Source: Tistrella mobilis (GTDB taxonomy: Bacteria > Pseudomonadota > Alphaproteobacteria > Tistrellales > Tistrellaceae). From it: a stretch of DNA of 64,000 nt. Positions 8,790-18,441 of the stretch are shown one piece after another. The stretch lies in the NCBI RefSeq assembly GCF_039634785.1, contig NZ_JBBIAB010000013.1:87911-151910 (forward strand), read 5' to 3'. Position numbers and translations under genes: made by a program. Under the pieces are notes generated by a model. That model had not been told where the DNA came from. It saw only the letters and a program-made list of their open reading frames with translations, and did no database searches. Each line of letters starts with the position of its first letter. The stretch's first letter is position 1.

Positions 8790-10177
8790 GACTGGGGCAG
8801 CCCCCGCGCCACGAACCAGGTGACCAGGCGAAAGCCCGAACTCACCTCGTCCAGCTGGAAATGCGGCCTGAGATGGATGGTGCAGTCATAGATGCCCGGG
8901 CGGCCGGGGGACTCGCGCACCGAGACCGCACATTCCCGAAGCGGATAGCGCGCTTTCTGTTCCGGCGTTGCGGTGTCGCTCGCGATCGAATAGCCGAGCA
9001 GCCAGCGGCGGAGATATTCCTCGCAGGCCGCGGCATCGGAGAAACTGCCCACGCGATCCCGTCCGATGACCTTGACGTAATGGGCGAAACGGCTGACACA
9101 GAGCATGTATTGCAACATCGCCGACAGCCGGGCATTGGCGCTCGCCGCCTCGCGGTCATAGGGCCGTGCCAGCTGCAGCGACGGGTTGCCGTGAAACACC
9201 ACCCAGGGCGTGTCGCGGGCAGGCGCCAGCGCGATCAGCCCCAGATCCGCCAGCCGCTTGTCCTGGGCATCGGTCAGCTGCACGTCGACCGGCGGCTTCA
9301 GCCCGACATCGGGGCGGTCGGTGCCGAAATGATCGGCCGGCAGCTCGCGCACCAGCCCGCCCAGCTCGTGATCGCGGGCGGCACCGCGGATGTCGGCGAA
9401 CCAGCCGGTGGCATCATGGGCGCGGATCAGCACCAGGGCGAAAGCGAAGGCCGCCACCCCCCACAGATACTTGCCGGCATCGGGGCCCGAGACGTCCTCG
9501 ACATAGCGGAAGCCGTCGATGCGGCCGGGATCCTCTCCCCAGGGCCGTCGGAGCAGGATCCGGGGGCAGGTCAGCCCCAGGAAGCGGGCATCCTCTCCCA
9601 TCCTGAGCCCCCGCCAGCGGACATGATCCGCGCCCTCGAAATCGCCCGGATCGAAGCCGCGGCCCAGCGCCTCGAACCGGTCGAGGCCCAGCAGCCGCGG
9701 ATGGGCGCCGGCGATGAAGGGCGCGAAGGCGGCCGCCGCCACCGTCGCCATGCCCTTCAGCCCCGTGACGTCGTCGGTCGGGTGGCCCTCGTCGCGCAGA
9801 TGCATCAGCTCGTAGGCGCCGATCAGCACGCCGAAGGGCTCGCCACCGGGGCTGCCGAACTCGTCCTCGTAGATCTTGGCGAACATCTCGGCGCGGTCGA
9901 ATTCGACCGCGCGCTCGAAATCGCGGCAGATCATGTCCCAGCCGGCATCCAGCACCCGCACCTTGGTCGACCGCGCCCGGCCCGCCCGTTCCACCACCAG
10001 CGCCAGCCCGCGCCAGGCCGCCTCCAGCGCCTGCATCCGCGGGTGATGCAGGATCCGGTCGAGCTGGCGGCCGATCGCCGCATCGATCAGGGCGATGACC
10101 CGATCGATCAGCGGCCGGAGCGCCGTGGCACGCAGCGGCGGCGCGGTCCCGGTACTGAGAGGCAGGGAGACGGACAT
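8786..10177 (-). CDS. Second TssC-like sheath-family protein (TssC2/ImpD)
   Basis: A 463-residue member of the TssC/VipB family. It shares with the neighbouring tssC the diagnostic segments HPRMQALEAAWRGL, ELMHLRDEGHP, SRFAHYVKVIGRDRVGS and the LRPHFQLDE end. It diverges from that copy along its length, so it is a paralogue and not a recent duplicate. T6SS loci with TagJ often carry two TssC homologues; whether this one enters the sheath or acts as a cap or assembly factor is unknown. It follows tssC by 16 bases and overlaps tagJ by 4. Confidence 0.88.
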   Translation of the reverse strand: MSVSLPLSTGTAPPLRATALRPLIDRVIALIDAAIGRQLDRILHHPRMQALEAAWRGLALVVERAGRARSTKVRVLDAGWDMICRDFERAVEFDRAEMFAKIYEDEFGSPGGEPFGVLIGAYELMHLRDEGHPTDDVTGLKGMATVAAAAFAPFIAGAHPRLLGLDRFEALGRGFDPGDFEGADHVRWRGLRMGEDARFLGLTCPRILLRRPWGEDPGRIDGFRYVEDVSGPDAGKYLWGVAAFAFALVLIRAHDATGWFADIRGAARDHELGGLVRELPADHFGTDRPDVGLKPPVDVQLTDAQDKRLADLGLIALAPARDTPWVVFHGNPSLQLARPYDREAASANARLSAMLQYMLCVSRFAHYVKVIGRDRVGSFSDAAACEEYLRRWLLGYSIASDTATPEQKARYPLRECAVSVRESPGRPGIYDCTIHLRPHFQLDEVSSGFRLVTWFVARGLPQS

Positions 10178-10193
10178 GGGAACCGGCCCCCGG

Positions 10194-11690
10194 TCAGTTG
10201 CCGCTGCCGGGGATGCGGGCGACCATGCGCAGCGAGGTCGTCAGCTCTTCCATCTGCAGCCAGGGCCTGAGCCAGGCGACGGCGTTGTAGGTGCCGGGGG
10301 CACCGGGAACTTCCTTCACCGACACCCGCGCCTCGGCCAGCGGATAGCGGGCCTTCATGTCGGGGCCGCTGTCCTTGTTGGCGTTGACATAGTTCATCAC
10401 CCAGCGGTTCAGCCAGGCCTCGCAATCCTCGGCCTCCATGAACGAGCCGATCTTGTCGCGGCCCATGACCTTCAGGTAGTGGGCGAAGCGCGAGGTGGCC
10501 ATGATATAGGGCAGCCGGGCCGAGATCGCGGCATTGGCGGTCGCCTCGGGCCGGTCATAGGTCTTGGGCCGCTGGGTGGTCTGTGCCCCGAAGAACACCG
10601 CATAGTCGGTGTTCTTGTAATGGCAGAGCGGCAGGAAGCCCAGCCGCGACAGCTCGGCCTCGCGCCGGTCAGTGATGCCGACCTCGGTCGGGCATTTGGC
10701 ATCCGGATCGCCGTCGTCGGAAACGAAGGTGTCGAAGGGCAGGCCCTCGACCTTGCCGCCGCCCTCGGCGCCGCGGATCGCGGTGCACCAGCCATACATC
10801 GAAAAGGCCTCGGCCAGGCGCGTGCCCATCACATAGGCCGCGTTCATCCAGCAGTAATCGCCGTGATCCATGGCCTTGCGGTGGCCGCGATCATCCAGCG
10901 GCGCCTCTTCGAAATCGAAGGCATCGACGCGCTTCGTGTGCCGGCCATAGGGCAGGCGCGCCAGCACCCGCGGCATGGTCAGCGTCACGAAGCGGCTGTC
11001 CTCGCTGTCGCGGAAGCTGCGCCACTTGGTGTATTCGGTCGATTCGAAGATCTTCTCCAGATCCCGCGGCCGGGTGAGTTCGGTGAAGTCGTCGAAGCCG
11101 AACATCTTGGGCGAGGCCGCCGAGATGAAGGGTGCGAAGGCCGCGGCCGAAACGTGGGAGACCTGGCCCAGCAGCTCCATGTCTTCAGGGCTGCCGGTGA
11201 ACTCGTAATCGCCGATCAGCGCGCCATAGGGCTCGCCGCCGGGGGTGCCGAACTCGTTCTCGTAGATCTTGCGGAACAGCTGGCTCTGGTCGAATTCCAC
11301 CGCCCGGGTCAGGTCGCGGTGCAGCTCGCGCTTCGACACGTTCAGCATGCGGATCTTCAGCATGCGCCCGGTCTCGGAGAAGTTGACCATGTGGTGCATG
11401 CCGCGCCACGAGCCTTCCAGCTTCTGGAATTTCTCGTGATGCATGATCTGACCCAGCTGTTCCGACAGCTTCTCGTCGATCGCCTTGATCGCGCGGTCGA
11501 TGGTCTGGGTCAGGTTCTTGGAATAGCGGACGGTGCCCTTCAGCGCCTCTTCGGTCAGCGCGCGCAGCAATTCCTCCGCGCGGTCGCGATCGGTCTGGCG
11601 GGTGGCGGAAATCGCCTGGTCGAGCAGCGAGACCGGGGCGTCGGCAAGACCGGCTTCGGCGGCGCGGCTCTCTTCGCGGATCACGGACAT
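10194..11690 (-). CDS. tssC: T6SS contractile sheath large subunit TssC (VipB)
   Basis: A 498-residue TssC/VipB protein. Recognisable parts are [60 protein letters not shown] and a C-terminal [16 protein letters not shown]. With TssB it polymerises into the contractile sheath that drives the Hcp tube. Its start is five bases from the tssB stop, the typical tssB-tssC pairing. Length and motifs are normal, and this is the more canonical of the two tssC genes. Confidence 0.97.
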   Translation of the reverse strand: MSVIREESRAAEAGLADAPVSLLDQAISATRQTDRDRAEELLRALTEEALKGTVRYSKNLTQTIDRAIKAIDEKLSEQLGQIMHHEKFQKLEGSWRGMHHMVNFSETGRMLKIRMLNVSKRELHRDLTRAVEFDQSQLFRKIYENEFGTPGGEPYGALIGDYEFTGSPEDMELLGQVSHVSAAAFAPFISAASPKMFGFDDFTELTRPRDLEKIFESTEYTKWRSFRDSEDSRFVTLTMPRVLARLPYGRHTKRVDAFDFEEAPLDDRGHRKAMDHGDYCWMNAAYVMGTRLAEAFSMYGWCTAIRGAEGGGKVEGLPFDTFVSDDGDPDAKCPTEVGITDRREAELSRLGFLPLCHYKNTDYAVFFGAQTTQRPKTYDRPEATANAAISARLPYIMATSRFAHYLKVMGRDKIGSFMEAEDCEAWLNRWVMNYVNANKDSGPDMKARYPLAEARVSVKEVPGAPGTYNAVAWLRPWLQMEELTTSLRMVARIPGSGN

Positions 11691-11695
11691 GGACC

Positions 11696-12229
11696 TTACT
11701 CCCCGGGCTTGTGGTCGACGGGGGCGCGAACACCCAGGGCATCCGACAGCTCGGCCAGCCGGGCATCGTCCTGCAGCACGCGTTCAAGCAGGTCTTCCAG
11801 CTCTTCCGAGCGGTCGACCTTGCCCATCAGGTCGCGCAGCTTCTCGCGCGTTTCCAGCAGCCGGCGCAGCGGCTCCACCTGGCGGACCACCGCACCGGGC
11901 TCGAAATCGTCCAGGCTGGCGAAGTTGAGATGCACCGCCATTTCGCTGCCGTCGCCGGCCAGCGTGTTTTCGACGCGCAGGTCCAGCCGCGGCGCGATGC
12001 GGGCCATGACGTCGTCGAAATTGTCGCGGTCGATCTGCACGAATTTGCGGTCGCGCAGTGGCGCCAGCGGCCGTTCGGGGTCGGGATCGCCCGAGAAATC
12101 CCCCAGCACGCCGATGACGAAGGGCAGTTCCTTGTCGACGACGGCGCCTTCGGTCTCGACCTGGTAGGTGATGTGAACCCGGGGCTTGCGCACCCGGTTC
12201 AGCTTTTCATGGATACTGGTCGCGGACAT
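11696..12229 (-). CDS. tssB: T6SS contractile sheath small subunit TssB (VipA)
   Basis: A 177-residue protein starting [18 protein letters not shown], with the classical TssB block [15 protein letters not shown] and [16 protein letters not shown]. TssB carries the sheath handshake contacts with TssC; its last helix region ([18 protein letters not shown]) is characteristic. An in-frame extension upstream ([11 protein letters not shown]) is rejected because family members begin near MSATS. The gene lies 69 bases after tssA and just before tssC. Confidence 0.97.
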   Translation of the reverse strand: MSATSIHEKLNRVRKPRVHITYQVETEGAVVDKELPFVIGVLGDFSGDPDPERPLAPLRDRKFVQIDRDNFDDVMARIAPRLDLRVENTLAGDGSEMAVHLNFASLDDFEPGAVVRQVEPLRRLLETREKLRDLMGKVDRSEELEDLLERVLQDDARLAELSDALGVRAPVDHKPGE

Positions 12230-12298
12230 GGTGTTCCTCGTGGGTGCCCTTGCTATGCGCAATGCGGTCGGCGTGGGTCGGGGTCGGGTCTGTCGACG

Positions 12299-13519
12299 TC
12301 AGGCGGCGTCGGCCGGCTTGATCCCGGCGGCGATCAGGAAATCGCGCCGGGCGGTCTCGTCGCGGATCAGTTCGGTGATCAGATCGGTCAGCGGCAGGCG
12401 GCCCCGGCGGACCGCCTCGTCCAGGGTGTAGGCGATGGGGGAATGCGGCTCGGCGGTGCGGAACCAGCCCGCCACCGCCTCGATCACCCGAAAGGCGTCC
12501 TCGCGGGTGGCGATGGCGGTCACCGGCAGGGCCATGCCGGCCGGCACCGGTGCAGCGACGGCCGGTGCCGCGGCCGTTTCCTCCGCCGGTCGATCGCCGG
12601 ACGGTGCGGCCGTCCCGGCAACAGGCTCCGGGGTCCGGGGCGCCCGGGCGCCAAGGCCCAGGCGCAGCCCCTGTTCGGCGGCCTCCAGCACCTGGCGGAT
12701 GCGGGCCAGCGGCGGGGCGTCGCGGCCGGCGGCCTGGTCGAGTGCCGCATCCAGCCGCGCCAGCGCCGCGCGGGCGGCGGCGATGCCGGCCTGGGCATGA
12801 TCGATATCGGCGCTGGTCATCTCGCGGCCGGCGGCTTCGATCATCGCCATGCTGGCGGCACCCTTGGCCAGGCGCTGTTCGCGGCGATCCGGCTCCAGCC
12901 GGCCCAGTTCCACCGCCTGATCGATCTGCCAGAGGGCGATGCCGCGGCCCTGCGGCCCCAGCACCGGCACCTTGCGGATCGCCTGGACCAGCACGCCGTC
13001 GCCGCTTTCGCCGTTCAGTGCCATCAGCGGCCGCACGCGCGAGGCGATACCCTCTTCATCCGGGGCGGGCCACAGCCCATCCCAGAAATCGCGGATCAGA
13101 CCGGTCGCCACGTCGAAACCGAAAGCCAGGCCGGCAAAGCCGTTGAGCCGCACCTCAGCCTCGATCAGCAGCCCGGCCACCTCCAGATCCTTGGCCTTGT
13201 GGCGCAGCAGGTCGGCGGCCAGGCGGTCGATCTCGGGCCAGTGTTCGGCCGGCGCCTGGGGTTCGTCTTCCACCTCGGCCGCGCGTTCGGCGGCGCGGGC
13301 GGCGGAGCGCAGATCCTTCAGACGCCGGAACGGGGCATCGACCCGGTAATCCTCGCGCGGGTCCTCACCCGCGGGGCGGGCCCCCGCAATCGGGTCCAGC
13401 AGGGCCTGAACGGCAGGATCGATCTTCGGGCTGGGCGGCACCGGATGGGGCTTTCCTGTCTGGTGTGACAAGACCCCCGCATGTGCATCGCGGTCACCTT
13501 CGGGGGCTGTGACAGTCAT
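12299..13519 (-). CDS. tssA: T6SS tube/sheath assembly protein TssA (ImpA family)
   Basis: A 406-residue protein with an N-terminal ImpA_N domain: PIAGARPAGEDPREDYR, then HWPEIDRLAADLLRHKAKDLEVAGLL and GFDVATGLIRDFWDGLWP. The middle is Ala/Pro-rich, and a C-terminal helical segment (FRVIEAVAGWFRTAEPHSPIAYTLDEAVRRG) resembles VasL/VasJ-type TssA ends. TssA coordinates growth of tube and sheath from the baseplate or the distal end. It is the first gene of the minus-strand operon, so the promoter should lie in 13520-13757. I could not identify a convincing sigma-54 or sigma-70 site there. Confidence 0.9.
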   Translation of the reverse strand: MTVTAPEGDRDAHAGVLSHQTGKPHPVPPSPKIDPAVQALLDPIAGARPAGEDPREDYRVDAPFRRLKDLRSAARAAERAAEVEDEPQAPAEHWPEIDRLAADLLRHKAKDLEVAGLLIEAEVRLNGFAGLAFGFDVATGLIRDFWDGLWPAPDEEGIASRVRPLMALNGESGDGVLVQAIRKVPVLGPQGRGIALWQIDQAVELGRLEPDRREQRLAKGAASMAMIEAAGREMTSADIDHAQAGIAAARAALARLDAALDQAAGRDAPPLARIRQVLEAAEQGLRLGLGARAPRTPEPVAGTAAPSGDRPAEETAAAPAVAAPVPAGMALPVTAIATREDAFRVIEAVAGWFRTAEPHSPIAYTLDEAVRRGRLPLTDLITELIRDETARRDFLIAAGIKPADAA

Positions 13520-13757
13520 CGTTCAGTCATCTTTCCGCGATCATCGGTCATCCAAAGCATCAGATGTCGTCGAAACGCGGCGCGAGGTGTCTGCCTGAGT
13601 CGGCAGTTTTCCTGCATTTGCGCGAATTGCCACGCCACAGGGAAATCTGTCGTCTCGCTTTCTCAGTGATAGGCAAAACCGCCTGTGACCGGGTGGAGCA
13701 TTTTTAGGGTCGTTCCGGCACAGCAGATAGAACCGGTCAAAACTGTCATGGAACCCA

Positions 13758-14249
13758 TCAGCGATAAGGTTCCACTTCGCTCACGATCACGGCACCGGGC
13801 ACCGGCAGATCCCGACGCTCGACCCCCGCCAGCCAGATCGCATAGCGGCCCGAGGCCGGGGCATCGATGGTCAGCGCCGGGTTGCGATCCCCCGCCGCCC
13901 CGTCATCGGCGCAGCGCCAGCTGCCGTCGGGGAAGCCCACCACCAGGGCCGTATCGCTGGCGGCAACCGCATAAAGATGCAGCGGCCGGTTACCCGCCTG
14001 AAAATCCAGAACCAGATCCGGACGATCGCCGCCCAGGAATCCCGGGCATCCGGCCACGAAATCCGCCGCCGGCACGGTGCCGCCGCCGATCACACCCACC
14101 GGATAGGGGTCCTGCACGAAGCCGCTGGTCAGCTGCACCGTTCCGAAATGCGGGGCGGCCATACGCGCGCCCTCGGGATCCGCCGCCAGCGCCTGGGGGC
14201 AGAGCATCAGACAGCCGCCGACAAACACGTTACGGAGTGTTGATTTCAT
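13758..14249 (-). CDS. Small secreted protein with a beta-sandwich (pre-peptidase-like) domain
   Basis: The start MKSTLRNVF is preferred over an upstream ATG because it gives a clean signal peptide ending near PQALAA. The mature part of about 140 residues contains PLHLYAVAASDTALVV, DGSWRCADDGAAGD and a C-terminal PASGRYAIWLAGV, a pattern I associate with bacterial pre-peptidase C-terminal beta-sandwich domains that bind or present on surfaces. That resemblance comes from memory, not from a search. It is convergent to nothing and lies alone between the two halves of the T6SS locus. A periplasmic or exported role is inferred; a link to the T6SS rests only on position. Confidence 0.6.
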   Translation of the reverse strand: MKSTLRNVFVGGCLMLCPQALAADPEGARMAAPHFGTVQLTSGFVQDPYPVGVIGGGTVPAADFVAGCPGFLGGDRPDLVLDFQAGNRPLHLYAVAASDTALVVGFPDGSWRCADDGAAGDRNPALTIDAPASGRYAIWLAGVERRDLPVPGAVIVSEVEPYR

Positions 14250-14443
14250 CTTCACCAACCTCTGGGTTGCACATCCGGGCACCTGTTCCGAAGCCCGCAG
14301 CCTGCCTCACTCTGCCGTCGGGCCTGTGACCAAAAAAGGTTAATAAGCTGTTAATTGAAAGACGTGACGCAATGTTCAGAGGTAAAAACCGGATTTCACG
14401 AAACGACCATTGACTCAATTTCGGACTCAGTGAAAAAACGTTA

Positions 14444-14491
14444 GCGGGAACCGGCGGAAACTGCGAGCCTCGAATAAGAGGTACTTCCCGC
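14444..14491 (+). promoter_or_regulatory. Nested hairpin in the hcp 5' leader
   Basis: GCGGGAA at 14444-14450 pairs with TTCCCGC at 14485-14491. Inside it, CCTC (14468-14471) pairs with GAGG (14478-14481) around a GAATAA loop. The structure lies 51 bases upstream of the hcp start codon, within a leader that is AT-richer than the flanks. It may stabilise the hcp message, which is normally very abundant, or be a target of post-transcriptional control. Only the base pairing is seen; the function is inferred. Confidence 0.4.
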
Positions 14492-14541
14492 TTGCTCCGG
14501 AAACGGCATCCATGAACCCGAAAGAGGCGTAGAGGAACGCA

Positions 14542-15015
14542 ATGATCTATCTGAATATCGAGGGAATTCAGGGTGACGCCACCCACGAGACCCACAAGAA
14601 CTGGATCGACGTGTCGTCGATGACCTGGGGCACCCACCGGGCAGTCTCCACCCCCTCTGGTTCGGCCCAGAACCGCGAAGCCTCGGAGCCGGTGATCGGC
14701 GAAGTGCACATCACCAAGCTGATGGACGGTTCGTCGCTGAAGCTGTTCGAGGCCGCCGCCACCGGTAATCAGGGCAAGCAGATCCAGATCCACCTGGTCA
14801 CCACGGGCAATCCCGGCAACACCTACATGGAATACACCCTCACCGACACGCTGGTGAGCGGGTACCAGATCAACACCTCGGGCGATCGCCCGGTCGAGGA
14901 AATCACGCTGAACTTCACCCGCGTGGACATGAAGTACACCACCTACGATGCCAACAACCGGCCGCTGAACAACATCGCCGCCGGCTACGACATCGCCACC
15001 ACCCGGAAGTCCTGA
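14542..15015 (+). CDS. hcp: T6SS tube protein Hcp (TssD)
   Basis: A 157-residue Hcp family protein. It begins MIYLNIEGIQGDATHETHK and shows ISSMTWGTHR-like and HITKLMDGSSLKLFEAA segments, then VEEITLNFTRVDMKYTTYD, all typical of Hcp1. Hexamers stack into the inner tube and carry small effectors. A GAGGAACGCAATG context gives a good ribosome-binding site. It opens the plus-strand payload half of the locus, divergent from tssA with the small secreted gene between them. Confidence 0.96.
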   Translation: MIYLNIEGIQGDATHETHKNWIDVSSMTWGTHRAVSTPSGSAQNREASEPVIGEVHITKLMDGSSLKLFEAAATGNQGKQIQIHLVTTGNPGNTYMEYTLTDTLVSGYQINTSGDRPVEEITLNFTRVDMKYTTYDANNRPLNNIAAGYDIATTRKS

Positions 15016-15185
15016 CCGGTCACGCATGATCGGGCCATCCTGCCCGATCACCATGGGATCCGATGCCGTTCATGGGGCCGCCCGCGCCGGCTGCGCCCGC
15101 GGCCCCTCTCCCGCTCGGGTTCCGTGCTGCCCGGACCTCCTTTCCTCTATCTCCCCCCTTCCTCCGTCACAAACCCCGGCACGCC

Positions 15186-15818
15186 ATGTCTCCGAGGACC
15201 AGACGTCTGCGCTCGCTCACCGTCGTTCTGGCGGCGGCCCCTGTCTGGGCCGCCTGTTCCGGCGCCGATCTGGCCGGGCTGGACCGGCCCGAAGAGGCCG
15301 GCACGCCGGTTGCGAGCTTCGATACCGGCGCGCCGCCCAAGACTTTTGCGGCCACGATGAAGATGTCGGGCGGCGGCTTCGCCACCGGAACCTCGGACGT
15401 GCTGCCGCCGCCGCTGCTGCCGGACGCCGCCAGCCGTGCCGAAACCGCCCGCGCCATCGCGCTGAAGGCCGAGGCGCTGGCCGCCGAGGCCGAGCGGGAC
15501 CGCGCGCTGCGCGCGCGGCAGCTTGATGCGCTAACCGTACAGCTTTCCGCTTTGCGCACGCGCGACGAGGCCGCCGATCCGGCCGAGGCCGAGGCCCGTG
15601 CGGCACTTCGCCGGGCCGTTGCCGCCAATCGCCCGCCGGGGCGGGTGGTGGTGCGATCCTCCGACGGCGGCATGGCCGAAATGGGCGGCATGATCCGCTC
15701 GCTCGGCGGCGTGGTCCGCGGGCTGGGCGATCCGCTGCCTGCCGAACCGCTGCCTGCCGATCCCCTGGCCGCAGATCCGGCCGCTGCCGCGTCTCCCACC
15801 CCGCCTTCCGCTGAATAG
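15186..15818 (+). CDS. Probable lipoprotein, T6SS-locus accessory, function unknown
   Basis: From the ATG at 15186 the product has a basic start (MSPRTRRLRSLTVVL), a hydrophobic stretch and Cys in PVWAACSG, so a lipoprotein signal is likely although the lipobox (W-A-A-C) is not ideal. The next 190 residues contain an Ala/Glu/Arg-rich helical, possibly coiled-coil region (about 90-150) and end in a tandem LPAEPLPADPLAADP tail. It does not look like TssJ, the usual T6SS lipoprotein. An upstream in-frame ATG at 15063 yields a poor leader. It is cotranscribed with hcp and the next gene, 13 bases away. Confidence 0.55.
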   Translation: MSPRTRRLRSLTVVLAAAPVWAACSGADLAGLDRPEEAGTPVASFDTGAPPKTFAATMKMSGGGFATGTSDVLPPPLLPDAASRAETARAIALKAEALAAEAERDRALRARQLDALTVQLSALRTRDEAADPAEAEARAALRRAVAANRPPGRVVVRSSDGGMAEMGGMIRSLGGVVRGLGDPLPAEPLPADPLAADPAAAASPTPPSAE

Positions 15819-15831
15819 GACGACCCGACCG

Positions 15832-16422
15832 ATGGCCCTCGACGACACCCTGAACCGCCTGCACCGCACCTTTTTCGACCTGACCGTGGTGGTCGACACG
15901 GCGCTGCGTGCCGAAACCCCGCCCGCGATCGACGAGATCTGGCCGCGGATCGAGCCCTTCGGCCGGATCCTGACCTATCTGCACGACGAGCTGCGCGCCG
16001 CCGCCCCCTCTCCCGGCGGGCGGGCCCGGCTTGCCTGGTCCGGTGCCGCCCGCGACACCGCGCCGGCCGCCCATGGCGCGGCCGAGACCACCGTCACCCG
16101 CGGCATCACCTGCGCGGTGCGCGCCGAGGCGGGCCTGCGCTTCTGGCATCTGGGCGAGGGCCGGCCGGGCGATGCCGCCTTCCGCGCCTATGTCGACCGG
16201 CTGGGCCGCACCGCGGCGGAAGCCGGCGGCAGCGTACCCGCGGCGGCGATCCGCGGCTTCATCGGCGACAATGGCAGCACCACCACGCTGATCCGCCGCC
16301 CGGTGCAGCAGGCGGACCTGCCGCCGATGGCGCGGCTTGTGGCGCTGACCGCCCTTGTCGCCGCCTCGATCGAGATGCTGGCCCCGGCGCATCCGCCCGT
16401 TCCGGCCGCAATGGAAGCCTGA
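15832..16422 (+). CDS. Unrecognised T6SS-linked protein
   Basis: A 196-residue soluble protein beginning MALDDTLNRLHRTFFDL. I do not recognise the family. It is predicted mainly helical, with a central segment TRGITCAVRAEAGLRFWHL and a C-terminal hydrophobic helix (LVALTALVAASIEMLAPA). It lies 13 bases after the probable lipoprotein gene and 4 bases before vgrG, so tight coupling to vgrG suggests a role in spike assembly or effector loading. No signal peptide or catalytic motif is visible. Confidence 0.6.
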   Translation: MALDDTLNRLHRTFFDLTVVVDTALRAETPPAIDEIWPRIEPFGRILTYLHDELRAAAPSPGGRARLAWSGAARDTAPAAHGAAETTVTRGITCAVRAEAGLRFWHLGEGRPGDAAFRAYVDRLGRTAAEAGGSVPAAAIRGFIGDNGSTTTLIRRPVQQADLPPMARLVALTALVAASIEMLAPAHPPVPAAMEA

Positions 16423-16426
16423 ACCG

Positions 16427-18409
16427 ATGACCGACCTCACCAGCCCGCCGTCTTTCGGGTCGGGCGATCTGGCGGCACTCTTCGGCGATGTGATCCAGGA
16501 CGGCCGCCTGCTCACCATCGACAGCCCGCTCGGGCCCGACATGCTGCTGCTTGAACGCCTGGTCGGCGAGGAGGCCCTGTCGGAGCCCTTCCGCTTCGAG
16601 CTGACGGTGCGCGCCAAGCGCGACGACATCGCTTCGGCAGAGCTGGTCGGCCACAGGGTATCCTTCACGCTGGAGCGTGCCGACGGCAGCCGCCGGCCGT
16701 GGAGCGGCCATGTCGAGCGGGTGGTGGCGGGGGCGGCCATCGCCAAGGGCCAGCGCTATTATCACCTGGAAGTGCGCCCCTGGCTCTGGCAATTGACCCA
16801 CAAGACCGATTGCCGGATCTTTCAGGACAAGTCGACGCTCGACATCCTGGAAGAGATCTTCGGGGAATTCGGCTTCCGGGATTACGATTTCTCGGGCGTG
16901 CTCAACACGCCGCCCAAGCGCGATTATTGCGTCCAGTACCGCGAAAGCAGCTTCGCCTTCGTCTCGCGGCTGCTGGAAGAAGACGGCATCTTCTACTATT
17001 TCGCCCATACCGACGACGGCGCCCATGTGCTGACGCTTGCCGACGGCGCCCATGCCTATGTGCCGGTGCCCGAGCAGGAGCTGCGCTATGCCGCGACCGA
17101 TGTCGACCTGAACAACGTCACCCGCTGGCGCCATGCCTGGCGCTTCGTGCCCGGGCGCTGGGCAGGGTCGGATTACAATTTCGAGATGCCCGGCACCGAT
17201 CTCGCCAGCGAGGCCGCCTCGGTCACGCCGCTGGAGACCAACCGCGCCTTCGAGATCTATGACTGGCATGCCCGTTTCCAGACCCGCGATGCCGGCGCCC
17301 GGATCAGCCGGCGGCGGATGCAGGCGATGGAAACCGGCCATGACACGGTGCAGGCGGCCTCCACCGCCCGCGACCTGGCCCCGGCGCTGTCGTTCACCAT
17401 CTTCGGCCATCCGGCGGCCGACGAGGCCGGGCGCGGCTATGCGGTGGTGCGCATCCGCCATCACGCGATCGACACCACCTATGACACGGGGCCCGACCGG
17501 CGGCCGCCGACCTACGAGAACAGCTTCACCGCCCTGCCGGTGGAGGTGGGTTTCGTGCCCGCCCGCACCACCCCGCAGCCGCGGATCGACGGCATCCAGA
17601 CGGCGACCGTGGTCGGCCCCGCAGGCGAGGAAATCCACACCGACCGCTATGGCCGGATCAAGGTGCAGTTCCCCTGGGACCGCTATGCCACCGGCGACGA
17701 CCGCTCATCCTGCTGGCTGCGGGTGATGCAGCCCTGGGGCGGGCGCAATATGGGCGCGCAGACCATCCCGCGCATCGGCATGGAGGTGATGGTTTCCTTC
17801 GTCGAAGGCGACCCCGACCGGCCGCTCGCGATCGGCATCGTGCCCAATGCCGGCACCATGCCGCCCCTGACCCTGCCCGCGACCAAGACCCGCACCGCCT
17901 TCAAATCGGCATCCAGCCCCGGCGGCGGCGGCTTCAACGAAATGACGTTTGAAGATCTGGCCGGGGCGGAAGAGCTGATGATGCGCGCACAGCGCGACCA
18001 GACCGAACTGGTCGGCCGCAACCGCATGGTCAACACCGCCAATGTCTCCACCCAGGATACCGGCACGCTCTGGGGCAGCCGGGTGGGCGACAGCGAGATC
18101 GTGATGACGCAGGCCTCGATCCTGATCCAGCACAAGCAGAGCCGGATCATCCTGGATGGAGAGCGGGTGCGGATCGAATTCACCAACGGCCATTTCATCG
18201 ATCTGTCGGCCGAGGGCGTGATCATCTCGTCCACCGCCAAGATCGTGACCGTGCGCGACGAGAGCAATTTCACCGCCGTCGACGGCGAAGGCGTGGTCGC
18301 CAAGGGCAAGGTGGTCCACACGGTCGATGCCGGCGAGAGCAACGATGTGACCGTCTCGGCCGAAGGCGTCGCCGTCAACGGCAAGGTCGTGCTGCTCAAC
18401 TGCGAGTGA
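16427..18409 (+). CDS. vgrG: T6SS spike protein VgrG (TssI)
   Basis: A 660-residue VgrG. The N-terminal gp27-like part contains LLLERLVGEEALSEPFRFEL, YHLEVRPWLWQLTHKTDCRIFQ and YCVQYRESSFAFVSRLLEEDGIFYYF. The gp5-OB part has GRIKVQFPWDR and CWLRVMQPWGG, followed by IPRIGMEVMVSFVEGDPDRPL. The C terminus is a repetitive beta-helix needle ending in VAVNGKVVLLNCE, with no extra catalytic domain, so it is a cargo spike. The start at 16427 (MTDLTSPP) avoids a longer frame overlapping the upstream gene. The linked PAAR-Rhs protein probably caps this spike. Confidence 0.97.
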   Translation: MTDLTSPPSFGSGDLAALFGDVIQDGRLLTIDSPLGPDMLLLERLVGEEALSEPFRFELTVRAKRDDIASAELVGHRVSFTLERADGSRRPWSGHVERVVAGAAIAKGQRYYHLEVRPWLWQLTHKTDCRIFQDKSTLDILEEIFGEFGFRDYDFSGVLNTPPKRDYCVQYRESSFAFVSRLLEEDGIFYYFAHTDDGAHVLTLADGAHAYVPVPEQELRYAATDVDLNNVTRWRHAWRFVPGRWAGSDYNFEMPGTDLASEAASVTPLETNRAFEIYDWHARFQTRDAGARISRRRMQAMETGHDTVQAASTARDLAPALSFTIFGHPAADEAGRGYAVVRIRHHAIDTTYDTGPDRRPPTYENSFTALPVEVGFVPARTTPQPRIDGIQTATVVGPAGEEIHTDRYGRIKVQFPWDRYATGDDRSSCWLRVMQPWGGRNMGAQTIPRIGMEVMVSFVEGDPDRPLAIGIVPNAGTMPPLTLPATKTRTAFKSASSPGGGGFNEMTFEDLAGAEELMMRAQRDQTELVGRNRMVNTANVSTQDTGTLWGSRVGDSEIVMTQASILIQHKQSRIILDGERVRIEFTNGHFIDLSAEGVIISSTAKIVTVRDESNFTAVDGEGVVAKGKVVHTVDAGESNDVTVSAEGVAVNGKVVLLNCE

Positions 18410-18441
18410 CATCTGAAGCCATAGCAGGAGATCCCTCCCCC

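Noticed and set aside
13520..13757. Sigma-54 promoter for the T6SS operon
   Set aside because: I looked for GG-N10-GC with the usual flanks on the minus strand and found no convincing match.
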